From: Warburgia ugandensis
Lineage: Eukaryota > Streptophyta > Magnoliopsida > Canellales > Canellaceae
Direction of reading: 5' to 3'
Length of the DNA: 64,000 bases
NCBI GenBank assembly: GCA_035236585.1
Contig: CP141135.1
Coordinates: 778,001-842,000, forward strand
The notes beneath the pieces were generated by a model, which was not told where the DNA came from, made no database searches, and worked only from the letters and a program-made list of their open reading frames with translations. Of this stretch, positions 1 through 11,196 are shown piece by piece (within the stretch, counting starts at the first letter, position 1; every line of letters begins with the position of its first letter). The position numbers and the translations under genes were made by a program.

Positions 1-185
1 TTTATTTAATCGTATTATACGAGTCGTGTCGTGTCGACTCGTTTAATAATTGTGTCGTGTTCGGGTTACGAATTTTTGACACAATTATTATGCGGGTCGT
101 GCTCGTGTCGACCTAAACTCGAAGCATGTCGTGTTCATGTGGACACAAACACGACTTGCCAACCCGAATTGCCAAGCCTAATCAC
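1..185. repeat. GTCGTG-rich dispersed repeat, cut by the window edge
   Basis: The first ~185 bases are built from short GTCGTGT, GTCGAC and ACACGAC motifs in both orientations, ending near GCCAACCCGAATTGCC. Repeats of this look are common in plant genomes, but I cannot assign this one to a named class. The left end lies outside the window. No coding potential is supported. Bases 186-617 hold nothing I recognise. Confidence 0.45.
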
Positions 186-617
186 CAGCTTCAATCACCA
201 AAAATTGGTTTATCTTAACTATTCTAGAATTTTGCACAATTCTGTTAAGTTGTAGTCACTAATTATGGTACCACATTTATTCCTTGTTTCTAATTCCTGC
301 AAACTACTAGCTTAGCATAGTGATTAGGATAAGACATTAATGAAATGCTAACTATTTTTGGCGGTTGTCTACCTATATAAAGATATGATTTGGGACCCTT
401 AATCCCTAAAGTCAAACAATCACTTTCTATAGCCATTAATTAATTAATTAATTATACCAAGGATGTGCCTACTTAACGAGCAAATATGCACCAAGGGAGG
501 AATATGGCCTAGAGATGATAAGTTACTAAAATTATTTCACTAATGATTTATGCAACCATGCATTGTAAACATCTTGTACCAGGATATGGTTGCTTTCTTT
601 GAGAAATGTTAAAGATA

Positions 618-1074
618 TTAATTTTAAATACACTTCAGTTAATGAAACTATTTACTTATAACACTTTATTCCTTAAACTTCAAACATAATAGTTTAGTCC
701 TTGAAACTATTTGTTTAGATTGCACTTTAATCCTTCTGTTAACTCTTCCTCGTAAGAACTAAGAGTTCAACCTCAAAACTATTAGTTTATTATTATTTAT
801 TATATATTTACCAATAAATAAATAAAATGGAAAACATGTATATATTTTTACTTTAAATGCATAATAACTGCAAAAGATGTTTTTATAATATAATAAAAAT
901 AAAAAGTAATAAACTAATAGTTGTGAGACCCAATTGTTAGTTGTCGCAATAGAAAGTTGGATTGAGGAGCAACCCAAACCAATAATTTCAGAGACTAAAC
1001 TATTTTTTTGGAACTTTAGGTACTAAAATGTTACAAGTAAATAGTTTCAAGGACTAAAGTTTACTTTTTTTTAA
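618..1074. mobile_element. Inverted-repeat MITE-like element (~457 bp)
   Basis: The left arm (about 618-715) and the reverse complement of the right arm (about 975-1074) share an imperfect inverted repeat. Both contain a GAAACTATTTACTT core, then TAACA and TTTAGT blocks in the same order. The arms enclose about 250 bp of AT-rich sequence with no credible ORF. This is the architecture of a non-autonomous MITE. I could not fix the outer ends or a target duplication, so the superfamily is not assigned. Confidence 0.5.
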
Positions 1075-1870
1075 AAGAAACTGCAACTTGCACAAGAAAA
1101 TCCTTTTACTTTAAGGACATCGAACGACAATTAATCTACTTCTTTATTTATGAGCAAAGAACTAGTAAGTAAATCATTCTCACAGACACACACTACTAAA
1201 TCCAATCCTTAGCCAGAGAAAAAACTGGAGACTAGAACCAGCAACCAAACATTTTTTATGGGAGCAAGAAAGTTATTTATGACCAATTACGCTAGACATT
1301 TCTTGGCAAGCTTGATTACTTATTTACTTTTTTTTTTTTTAAAGGAAAACTTGATTGTTTTGCCACTAAATCAATGGTTCTTTCAAGCTTTACTCCCCAC
1401 TTTCTTCATTTTAATTCTGCTTTTTCCTTTTTCTTTTTTTGTGCACGTACATATTATTGATACGGTCAATTATAAAAGTCAAATGTTCACATGAATCATA
1501 TCCAAAACAATTGAAGCACCGGATTTTCAAGGTTGATAACTGCCAACTTTGATCTTACTTTCTATGGGAACCAACAACTCTTATGGAGCAACGTGTCCAG
1601 TGAGCCTTTCGGCGTGGTTTGTTCCTAATGGAATCAACCAACCACCTGACGGTGCGTTTCCATACTTTACGTAGCCCACTTGTGCAATAGAAACTGCTTT
1701 TTCGGGGTGCTGGTGGGAAGGAGGGGACCATTTTCGGTTTATGGATTAGTAACGTAAAATACGGATTAAGCATTGTAAGACTTTGTTTTGTTAGTGTTCC
1801 CATCAGCACATGCAAATCATGTAATTAGTCTATGATATTGAGAAATTATGAAGAAAACAATTTAAAAGAG
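1075..1870. other. Intergenic, nothing recognised
   Basis: AT-rich sequence with short poly-T runs and only short spurious ORFs on both strands. No gene, RNA or repeat is recognised. Confidence 0.4.
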
Positions 1871-1883
1871 AAATGAGATATTA

Positions 1884-2030
1884 AAAGGCAGCCCTAGTAC
1901 ACGAAGCTTCCGTGTATGTAAAGTCTGGGAAAGGGGCAGACCACAAAGGTCAATAAAATGCTGTCTTATCTTGCATTTTACAATAAGCTATTTTCATGCT
2001 TTAAACCTGTGACTTCAAGATCACACGACA
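1884..2030 (-). mobile_element. Au-type SINE, 5'-truncated
   Basis: Read on the - strand, this has the SINE body (GTGACTTCAAG B-box region, then GGTC..CCCC..GGACTTTACAT-like and GGGCTGCC-like 3' blocks). The - strand head with the A box is missing. It is flanked by a perfect 13-bp direct repeat, AAATGAGATATTA, at 1871-1883 and 2031-2043, which supports target-primed insertion. The sequence is diverged, so it is an old copy. Confidence 0.8.
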
Positions 2031-2043
2031 AAATGAGATATTA

Positions 2044-3587
2044 ATAGCTCTATACTAGTACATGACAGGTTAGTTTATCATACTGATGATCATGCTGCGA
2101 AAGTAATCAAACTTAATATTGAGAGAAATTGTTGATTATCACAATTGATCTTCGCGCTTGGTTAAAAAGTCAGTGGCAATAAGCTACATTACCTCCATAT
2201 TAGTACAGGCTGTCTAGCTGGCTGGCCACATATTTTCTCTCGTTTGAAAACCTTGCAAGGAGGTGTTGGATACCGAAAGAAAGGGGGTTTTACATTGCTT
2301 CCTTATATCAATCCCTTCCGGTCGTGACCAACCTCGATACAAAGTTAAGCTCCATGAAGGAAATGATATACATTTCTAAATACTCAGTTCACGTGCATTC
2401 CATGGCTGGAAATGAAAAACTAGAAAAAGTTAGGCAAGCTGTTGTTTGTGGTGGCAACCTCTTGCTTGTTGTGCCTGCAAATAGATTGAAATATTATATT
2501 TGTTAGAACACTGAGGTCATGGTCTGGTCCCAACTTATCCTCTTGAAGCAAAACAAAATTTCTTGAAGGAGTGGCCTTAGCAGTTACAGGGCCTATCCTC
2601 TCACTCTCCCCCCTGGCAAAGGATTTGCCATATTGTATCGGCCGGGTGAGCTACTAGCTAGATATTTTAGGATCAATGTTGCATCCAAGTGAGTCAGTCA
2701 TTCCTGGCACAAATTGATCTTTCACTAGGATATTAAGTATGGAATGGAAAGGATCAGGGAACATAAAAGTGGGTCAGTTCCAAAGATGAGATATGGTTCA
2801 GGTTGCTTAATGACTTGGTTGACTGCTAGACCGAACCACCAACCCACAGTGTCAATTGTAAAATTTATGTGATTACGATAACAATTGATCTCGTCATATC
2901 ATGCATCAAAACCATGACTTGAGCGTTGCCAACGGTACGTCGTACCACGTGTAACGGCTCCAGACCTCTCCCTCAGCCATGGGCACAAAAAATGGGACTT
3001 TTGTCCTGTAGAGTGTTAGGCCGTCTTCAATCGAAAGGGCTTGGAATTGTGGGAGGTAGTCGTCGTTAGGTAACGCATGGCTCCATGCGAGACGAGGGGT
3101 CGCTCAATGTCGTCCATGGGATTAAGTGATCAAGTCATAATTAATAAAAAAAACCTTAGTCCTAAGTGAATATGATAATCTCAAGGTGGGGCTGGGGAGG
3201 TGAAATTGCTTGTGTCATGTCTTTGTTACAATGATTTGAGCGTGCAATATTAGACCTCCACTCAATTAAATGTAGCTTTCAACAAAAGAGAATAACAAAG
3301 ACTAGTAAAAGGAGAAATTGGCACCTCTCGCTCCTCATAAGACACCTTTCTGGTTGTCTTCACCTTGAAAATGCCTGTATTTAAAGGCGCAGAATTGGAG
3401 AATAAGGCAAGACCCCAGTACAAACGTCATCAGAAGCGGTATAACAAGAGGTCGCTTACAAAAATCTAGAAAACACACATGGAAGGATGAGGGAAGTAAT
3501 TTCATTTTTTTAGCGATCCAATTCGTTCATTGATTTCATCGTCACCCAAGACGGGGTGGTATAAAAACTCTCCTCTTTTAGGAAACT
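2044..3587. other. Intergenic, nothing recognised
   Basis: About 1.5 kb without a supported gene. Short ORFs here lack family resemblance or splice context. Some patches are less AT-rich (about 2930-3120) but show no conserved motif. Confidence 0.4.
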
Positions 3588-3602
3588 CTAAGACGGTCTC
3601 TT

Positions 3603-3789
3603 AAAAGGGCAAGCAGCCCCAGTGCAGGAAGCTCCCACTTATGCGAGGTCTCAAAAAGGAGCAGATTACAAGGGTTTATAGCACGCAGTCTTATCTTGTA
3701 TTTTTGCAAGTGGCTGTTTTCACGCATTGAACCCATGAACTCAAGGTCATATGATGACAACTTTTACTGTTGGACCAAGACTCCCCTTC
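3603..3789 (-). mobile_element. Au-type SINE, near full length
   Basis: The - strand copy begins AGAAGGGGAGTCTTGG (A-box head), has a B box around the GACCTTGAG-like segment, and ends in GGGGCTGC plus T-rich sequence. Flanking direct repeats TAAGACGGTCTCTT (3589-3602) and TAAGACAGTCTCTT (3790-3803) differ at one base. Such SINEs are transcribed by RNA polymerase III from the internal boxes and mobilised by LINE machinery. Confidence 0.85.
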
Positions 3790-4486
3790 TAAGACAGTCT
3801 CTTGTGGTTGAAAAATGAACGGTGAAAACATAAAAACTCCCTCTTCTTGAAATCAAATCTATTTCTCGAATACAAAAAGATTCAAGGAAGAGGCCTTAAG
3901 AGGATCTTAAAAGATAATATTTTGGCACCCCATCCCTTAACCCTTAACGCATGCCAGAATGTTCCCCATCTGCCCAACACTTGGACATGATGAACACGTA
4001 TCGAGTTCCTCCAACGAGTGGCCTGCCAAATGGCTGGTCCAGATTCAATTGGGTCAGAATCAAATCAATTTCTGTATTACTGGGACTACAAGATGTGAAC
4101 ATAATGTATATAAGGGGGTCATTGTTTTAGCATTTCTAAATTTTTGATAAAAAAATGCCGTGGTCCACATTGATAAAATGATGCTCAACCCTTGCTGTGT
4201 AAGGATCATTCAAGCTTGTTCTTAAATGATCGACTTTCTCTTTAGTCCTTTTCCTTACCAGGACCAGTCGCATACAACGCTCTCTCTGCGAGACATTTGT
4301 CTCTTAAGAACTGATGCCCATGCCAACAAATATCTTATGAAGTTGGTCGCGACATCTTCCTAGAATATGCTTGGTGATAGTTTTGAGTTGTCGGGTTTTC
4401 ATTTGGTTAGAAATTAGATTTAAAAGTGCGTGTAAGTGATTGAGTGGGAGTGTCTCTATGATTTGCTTTGTAATTCTTCGCTTATA

Positions 4487-4630
4487 GAAAGAGGGCAGCT
4501 CAGTACACAAAGCTCCCGTACATGCAACGTCAGGGGAAGGAGTGGAACACAAAAGGTGTGTTTCTACACTTGACCTATAATTTCAAGGTCCCACGCCAAC
4601 AACTTAATCATTACACCAAGGCTCCTCTTC
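4487..4630 (-). mobile_element. Au-type SINE with internal deletion
   Basis: A - strand SINE with a recognisable head (GAAGAGGAGCCTTGG) and tail (GAGCTGCCCTCT). The middle is shortened relative to other copies in the window. The 16-bp flanking repeats TAATTCTT(C/T)GCTTATA at 4471-4486 and 4631-4646 differ at one position. Confidence 0.8.
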
Positions 4631-4646
4631 TAATTCTTTGCTTATA

Positions 4647-5390
4647 AACAAGAAAAAGAAAACTTTAATAAAATATGCTGGGTTGTAGGTTTAAGTGGCC
4701 AATTTCTCTTTTCATCAAGAATAGTATTTAGGAGCACGTGAATGATTGAGTAAAGAGTGTCTGTATCGTTCACTAGTACAAAAAATAATAAAAATGGTAA
4801 GACTGAATCCTAAGGGTAAAAACCCTATTTGCTTGGTAAGATATGGACGAAAATTAATTTTCATAGGAAAAGACAATTCTCCGTAAGAAGAGTTTTACAC
4901 TTGAAATTGATTTTACACAAAAACAAAAAACAGAAGACCCAACAATTGTACGCCACCCAAAACTTTTAGGTCTTGCTTCAATTAAATTTGAAGGCATAAA
5001 ATACTTTCCGCATATAATTCATTTTTGCATAGAAATCAGTTTCAATCCAATTTCCGATACCAATACAGGCACTAAGGATCCGATTGGCAATGCTTATGTA
5101 GTCCAGTTCATGCGGCCGTGCCAAATCACTGATTCACCATCATCTACGGCTCAGATTGCATGCTCCAGATGATGTCTTAGCATGATCTATTTACAGATTG
5201 AAGCAAATTTCTTCAAATGAATCAACACATTGTTTCATGTAAGGCCCCACTGATATGATATAAACTGCAGTAAAAAATTGGTAAATATCTGATAAGTCTC
5301 AGGATATTTCCGTCAATTTATCTGTAGGAGGTTTTAAAGGTCCATTTTTCCCTCCAGCGGAGCCCCATCTCACTACTTCCTTTGTCCCCA
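4647..5390. other. Intergenic / upstream region of CDT1
   Basis: AT-rich sequence with no recognisable gene. The last ~100 bases grade into the pyrimidine-rich leader and presumably hold the CDT1 promoter. I could not point to a convincing TATA box or a perfect E2F site. Confidence 0.35.
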
Positions 5391-5399
5391 AAATCCCAA

Positions 5400-5562
5400 C
5401 CATTTGAACGGAGATCCATTTCTTCTTCAGATTCCTCTGACACATTTCTTCTTCCTCTCTCCAATTTCCATTTCCAGGATTTCTTGGGTGTCTCGGAAGA
5501 TCAGCTCCTCCAAACACCCACTTTGATTCCAAGCTAAAACCCTAGCTTTGCTCCAGTTCCAG
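5400..5562 (+). other. Putative 5'UTR exon of CDT1
   Basis: A pyrimidine-rich leader containing a telo-box (AAACCCTAG at 5537-5545), an element common just downstream of the start site of plant cell-cycle and translation genes. It ends at a possible donor (TTCCAG/GTCTGC after 5562). The next in-frame landmark is the CDT1 start codon at 7196, preceded by a plausible acceptor ending at 7183 (CATACCTTCAG). That implies a leader intron of about 1.6 kb. The exon start is not determined; the assignment to CDT1 is inferred from position and strand. Confidence 0.45.
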
Positions 5563-6411
5563 GTCTGCGTTTCTTTCACTACAATTTTGTCTTTTAAAAT
5601 CTTCTATAATCTCTGGTTGCATTTCCGTGGATTAAGAACTGTTACTTCATACTTCTTATTTGGTTGTCTGGTTTGATTCTTTGTACATTGTTGGATTTGT
5701 TCTAGCGTTGCTAATCTCAGGCAGGATCGTGCATTTGTTCGTCTGTTTTCCTTATTTTACTTTTTTATTTCTTTCATACTTCCAATAATTTTAGCTATAG
5801 AAGTACCTTATGGTGGCGGCATTCAACCCACAACGAAATTTGAGAGGAATCATGGCCTTTTCGTTGTAGGAGTCTGTTCAAACTGCAATGTAGAAAGATC
5901 CTAATGTAATTTTGGTTTTAAATCCCAGTATGTTTGTAGACATTGGTGGTTTGCTTTAGGAGAGAGAATACTGTAATTTTATGAAATATGGTAGTGGAAG
6001 GAAGTGTCGGAATACATGGAGTTAAAATTTTAAGTGAAACCATCATGGTGGAATAGCTCAGTTGCTTGCTTGTTGGAGACTCGTCTGAGTATAAGATCTG
6101 GTTACCATTTCTGAGTTGTTGGCTGCAGCTTGCTACTAGAAGTTGGTTTCATTGGCACAATACAACTGACAGAGCTAAGAAAGTGCCTGCTGTGTTGTAG
6201 AACTGCGGTGTGTCATTTGTAAAGACAAAAATGCCAGACCAAGAACCTGATCCTAGCCCGTAGCAAGACTATACTGTGGCATAATCTAGAATGTGGATTT
6301 CTCTTATCTTTTCATAATGGAAAGCAATGGTATGCAAAATGTTTACCCTAATACAGTGTGGGCCATTGTAGATATAATGGTAAACTGTAGTTTAGGTTTT
6401 AGTCAATTTTG

Positions 6412-6755
6412 CCCTGTGACGCATTTAGAGGAGTTTCTAAGCTATAATTTCAGTTCTTCTTTGTTTATCTTTTACAGCAAAAAAGACCGGTAGTTAAGTG
6501 TGAGGGAATTGACAACTGTTAGTTTTCATCAGGAGAAATTTACTTAGATCTATCATCTTGAGAAATCTCGATCAAGTTCTAGACCCTGTGACGCATTTAG
6601 ACGAGTTTGTAAGCTATAATTTCAGTTCTTCTTTGTTTATCTTTTACAGCAAAAAAGACCGGTAGTTAAGTGTGAGGGAATTGACAACTGTTAGTTTTCA
6701 TCAGGAGAAATTTACTTAGATCTATCATCTTGAGAAATCTCGATCAAGTTCTAGA
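6412..6755. repeat. 172-bp perfect-phase tandem duplication
   Basis: Bases 6412-6583 are repeated immediately at 6584-6755 with only about two mismatches (GAGG/GACG and TTCT/TTGT). Each unit carries a T-rich tract followed by TTTTACAG, so the duplication also doubles a potential 3' splice site. It lies in the inferred CDT1 leader intron. The near identity indicates a recent event or an assembly artefact. Confidence 0.9.
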
Positions 6756-7195
6756 GGAATTGATGCACTCTTCTCCACTCAGTCAGAAATGTGATTGAAT
6801 TAGTTTTTCCATTTGAAATACACAAATTTAGATACTTAAAATCCTTGAATGGTTACTCAAATATTGAAACCCAGTCAACACCTCCTAAGACTTGGTTGCG
6901 TACTCCAAAAAACAATTAGAGTTGACTGCAACTAGAAATTTGAAGTTGGATGCTTAATCTAGCTATCTACTAGCTTTGACTCCCTGAATCTTTGACTTCA
7001 TGAGTCTTAGACTCTAAGTTGAGTTGCAAGCCTAAAAACTTGAAGTATATATATGAACGGACTGATTTTCCTGTTCACTGTTTATCAGTCTATTACAATA
7101 TTTTGATTATCCTTGTTGTCATTTTACTATTTGAAGCTTTTCAAGTTGAAGAAGGCATCTCGTAATTTCTTTCATACCTTCAGCTTGTTACTGCA

Positions 7196-10100
7196 ATGTC
7201 ACATCAAATGGAACAGGAAAGGTTTGAGGAAAGTAGACAGGGTACTCTGGATTTCAAGCGTAAGAAGATTCTTCTTGGTCAAGAGAAACCTAGTTCAGCT
7301 CCTATGGTTATCCAAAGCATGGAAACTGGTGAAAAGCAGGATACAGAAGATAACTTTGGATCGCCAACACCAGCAAAAATAAGCAAGCCTCCACGTGTGG
7401 TCAAGAAATTACTAAGATATGATTCATTTGAAGAACTTCCAGACAAGTAGCTGACTTTGAAGGACACAATTGCTTTCTCTTTTTGTTATCATCTGTAATA
7501 TTCTTCTAACCACTTAAATTGACTTCTGCCAGATACATGATTATAGCTGAATTCTTTGATCGTATGGAGTGCTCCATAAGGTTGCTTGGTCTGCGAAAGA
7601 AGGTGTCTAGTTTTCAGAACATCAGCATTCAGGTTGGGATGCTGACAAAAAGGTACATGGAAACATTATAGGTGGGTTTTCATTGTTTCATGTTATTTTC
7701 ATTTGCCATCTGTGGTTGAAGCAGGATACTTTATTCGCTCAGGAATTTCTTGTGCAACCATCTTGCAAAAATGAAGCACATACTCCCTGAAGCTGTTCAG
7801 ATTGAGAAGATCTTGACTCATGATGAAAGCACCCTGTGCATGAAGCCAGACATGAAGATTACCCTAATACCAGATGTTCTAGGAGAATATAAATGCCAGT
7901 CTGTGTCAATCGCTTTACAGAAAGTTTTTCGTTCAAGACTCTTGGATTTTGCCAACAAGCACCCAGAGGTACCTTTCTTTGTGGTGATTTTGTTGATCAA
8001 ACACTTGCACTCAATTAAGCTCACTCACTGTAAAGCTAACTGCTTTCACAAGAATCAAGGAACCATTGAAAGTATCTTCCATTGTTCTGTGAGATACTAA
8101 TTAGAATCGGTACTTAGTTTAGTTGAGTGAAGGGGATCCTTGGCGCAACGGTAAAAGTTGTCATCGTGTGACCTTAAGGTCATGGGTTCAAGGCGTGAAA
8201 ACAGCCTCTTGCAAGATGCAAGGTAAGGCTGTGTACTTTATGCCCTCGCATAGGCAGGAGCTTCATGCACCGGGGCTGCCCCTTTACTCAGTTTAGTTAA
8301 GCCCATAAGCAACTTTCTGAGTGTTATGCCTGCATTTTTACTTCTTCAAATCATATTTATTATGTGTTGTTTGGGTTGATTAGTTAGATAAGGTGACTTA
8401 GTTGAGAACTCGTCGCTATTTGAACTTTAGAAATGACCCTTCCAGGCTTTGAGTCAGGATAAGAAAAAGTTTAGCCTCCTTGAAAAAAGTTGATGTTGGC
8501 CTCTCTATCACTTTTTTTCTTGTCTGCGGCCTACGTTCTACCTATGTTGAAGTTTGGTAATATTCCTACCATTTGATTGACAATCTAATATCCAGTTAAA
8601 ACCCAAAAACATTAACGGAGAAGTTTTTCCACTAACACATCCTAGAAAATGCCACTTTGAGAAATGAGGTTTGTTGTTTCAAATGAGCTTTGTTAGACTA
8701 GTGGTCTTAATCTCAACATCTCATACCATGAGTGCATGAACATATGACAGGGCTGTCAATCTGATCATTGTGAGTAAGCTTGGGGTTCTTCTAGGAAAAC
8801 TTGGGTCTTAGTAGACTGAGGAGCTATAGGGCTTTAGGCTATGCAAAATGGACTTTCTAATTGGGCAATTGGTCCCTAGAAGGGCCAGTGTCATTCAAAA
8901 GTTAGTTCCAGGTAATATGATCAGATGCTTTCTTAATTTTTTGTTGTAATTGTTCCTTGGGACTTTGCTTTTATTTCCTCACTTTTCACATGCCTTATAG
9001 GTAGTTTATAGAAGTCCAAATTTTGATATCATGATGCTTGCAAATTGGCTTCTCTTTCATCTTCAATATCAAGTTCAGATTGATTATGATAGGCTTCTAG
9101 TCTTTTTTGTTTGATTTCTCATGCATGCGTGTTATATGTAACAGGATGTTGACATCCCAGAAGCTGTGCTCCCAGAGCCTTTCAACCAACAAAACTGTAC
9201 TATAATGATGGGAGTGTGGCCTGTTGAATCAGGATGTTTGTTGAGATGCTCCCACTTATCTCCATCTTTCGGTAGCCGATTTTCTCAAGAAATTACTGTT
9301 TCAGAAACAGAAAAGACTCTACTGTTAGCATCCCCAGCTACTTTCCAATTTGCAGATGCTGATAACCAAGTCCTTCAACATATGGAAAGCCCATCAAAGA
9401 ATGAAACTGTTTCTGCTCTTACCACCAATATCAGCTCACCCTCCAAACTGATCACCAGCCAATATCCTTGTACAGATTTACCCTCTTCGGAAAAAACTCC
9501 TTTGAAGCTCGTCTCATCTCCAGAGAGATTGGTTGTAGAAACACCAGGACTTCCTGAACCAAAAAGGTCCACGAGCAGCCCTAATGGCTGTACAGGCACT
9601 GAGACTGAAATGTCAAATAATTCCACCACTCGAAGGACGTTACGCTTCTGCTCTCCCATGAAAACTGACAGAACTGCAAAGCAAAACAGGGCTACACATA
9701 ATTGTGGCCTTCAAGTGGTGATAACAGAAGGAATTTGCATGGAAGGTGGGATCAAGGGTTCAGCTTCTGATCTAGATATGGTATGTTCTTTAAAATGAAC
9801 TATGTTTCAACTGAAATTAGTGGTTCACTCAATACCGGAAGGCTGTAGGCAGAAGTAGAGGCCTTATTGAGCTTCCACCATTTGTTCTTAAAGGGCAGCC
9901 CCGGTGCACAGAGCTCCTGCCTATGCGGGGTCCGGGGAAGGGGCAGACCACAAGGGCCTATAGTACACAGCCTTACCTTGTAACTTTACACGAGGCTGTT
10001 TCCATGCATTAAACCCGTGACCTCAAGGTCACACGACAACAACTTCTACCATTTGTTCTTGAGAAGATGCAATAACCTCATGTATGAATATCCTGGGGAG

Positions 10101-11196
10101 AGGCATTTCTGGAAGTTTTAAATGCGGGTTCAGAATCACTATTTAAAGGGTTGTCGTTGCGTGGTGTCATTTTTGATATATTGTTCCCACCAACTCTTTC
10201 ACAAATCAGACAGTGCAGGTTTAACAGTTCCTTTTCTGTTTTTGTTTTTGTTTTTATTTTTGTTTCAGTTTTCTTTTCCCTTTTTCCTTGAGCAAATATG
10301 TTCTTTGTTTGATAGGATTGGATCATTAATCGGTTAGAAAATAAATCAGTAGTAGTTTTGAGGCTGCAAAAGGCAGCAAAGGCCCTTATCAGATTCTATT
10401 GGTCTACCTTCATTTTGAGTTTTGAATTTGGAATTCATATAGATTATACTCCCTTTAAAATTCTTCAGGAGCAAGAGAATGTTGGCACGGATGAAGGTCA
10501 GAAGCTGAGTCCCACTGACCTCTTCCACATCATTCAACGTATATTTCGGTCCAAGAACTGTTCCTCGCTTACGAAACAGGAGCTTGTGTACAAGATACTT
10601 TTGCATAGATGTGACATCACTGAGACAAGTAGTTCCTCAGAACTATCCTTTGATGGTTTACTTTATATCAGGATAGACTTAGACTATAAGATGACTCAAC
10701 TTCAAACTTATGTTGCAGGAGAAGTTGAAGAAAATTTGGAACTGTTAGAGAAGTTGGTTCCAGAATGGTTTTGTGGAAAGACAGTACCAAGTGGGGATTT
10801 TCTCTACTAGTAAGTATTCATTTTCTCTTTCTTGTTTCCCTTGTCAAATGGTATTTTGAATGACTCTGAGATCATCTATGCATAAAAATAAGGTCATATT
10901 GCTTCCATTGCTATTTGCCTCTCCCTCCGTTTTTATCTTTGGTATATCATTCTGCAAATTATAGCCTGAAAACATGATGAATTAGTCAAGTCATCAGTGG
11001 TAACTGAGTCAGAGTTGGCATGATCAGTACTTGGTTTGAGTTGCACCGTATATGATTTACCTTCTAATCATAAAAAAATATTGGAATACATGTTTCTGCA
11101 CTGATGATTTAGCATTTTATGACTGTGGCTTTCATCAGTATCAAGAGGACATCAACTCCAGAGACGGTTCTTGCAAAGCTCCAGCAAACCGCATGA
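7196..11196 (+). CDS. CDT1: DNA replication licensing factor CDT1 (seven coding exons)
   Basis: CDT1 loads the MCM2-7 helicase onto ORC/CDC6-bound origins in G1 and acts in the nucleus. I reconstructed exons 7196-7446, 7533-7652, 7725-7968, 9145-9780, 10469-10628, 10719-10809 and 11139-11196. Every intron starts GT and ends AG, all phases agree, and the sum is 1560 nt (519 aa plus TGA). The middle winged-helix domain (about aa 82-205) shows the family pattern LPDKY..AEFFD, SIRLL, FQNIS, LAKMKHILPEA and CMKPD. The linker continues LPEPFN. The C-terminal winged helix (about aa 418-519) shows LTKQELVYKIL, CDIT and LVPEW. The start is the first Met after an acceptor. Length fits plant CDT1 (Arabidopsis paralogues about 490-570 aa). 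Odd: the basic segment usually before the C-terminal domain is short or absent in this model, so a small exon in 9781-10468 may be missed. SINEs lie in introns 3 and 4. The CDT1a versus CDT1b class is not decided. Confidence 0.88.
8127..8284 (+). mobile_element. Au-type SINE in CDT1 intron 3
   Basis: A + strand SINE with head AAGGGGATCCTTGGCGCAAC, a B box near GGGTTCAAGGC, and tail ACCGGGGCTGCCCCTTT. Flanking imperfect 16-bp repeats at 8111-8126 and 8285-8300 (TACTTAGTTTAGTTGA / TACTCAGTTTAGTTAA) support insertion. It is sense-oriented relative to CDT1. Confidence 0.85.
9890..10047 (-). mobile_element. Au-type SINE in CDT1 intron 4
   Basis: An antisense SINE close to the family consensus (GGGCAGCCCCGGTGCAC...GGGGAAGGGGCAGACC on the + strand). 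It is flanked by a perfect 13-bp repeat, ACCATTTGTTCTT, at 9877-9889 and 10048-10060. The - strand head (A box) is truncated. The good conservation and perfect target duplication make this one of the younger copies here. Confidence 0.9.

Noticed and set aside
7113..7382. Alternative + frame overlapping CDT1 exon 1
   Set aside because: It runs through the acceptor and does not join the downstream CDT1 exons in frame. The frame starting at 7196 does.
10314..10468. Possible extra CDT1 exon starting at GATTGGATC (after TGATAG)
   Set aside because: It gives no recognisable CDT1 sequence, and exon 4 (ends 9780) joins 10469 in phase 0 without it.
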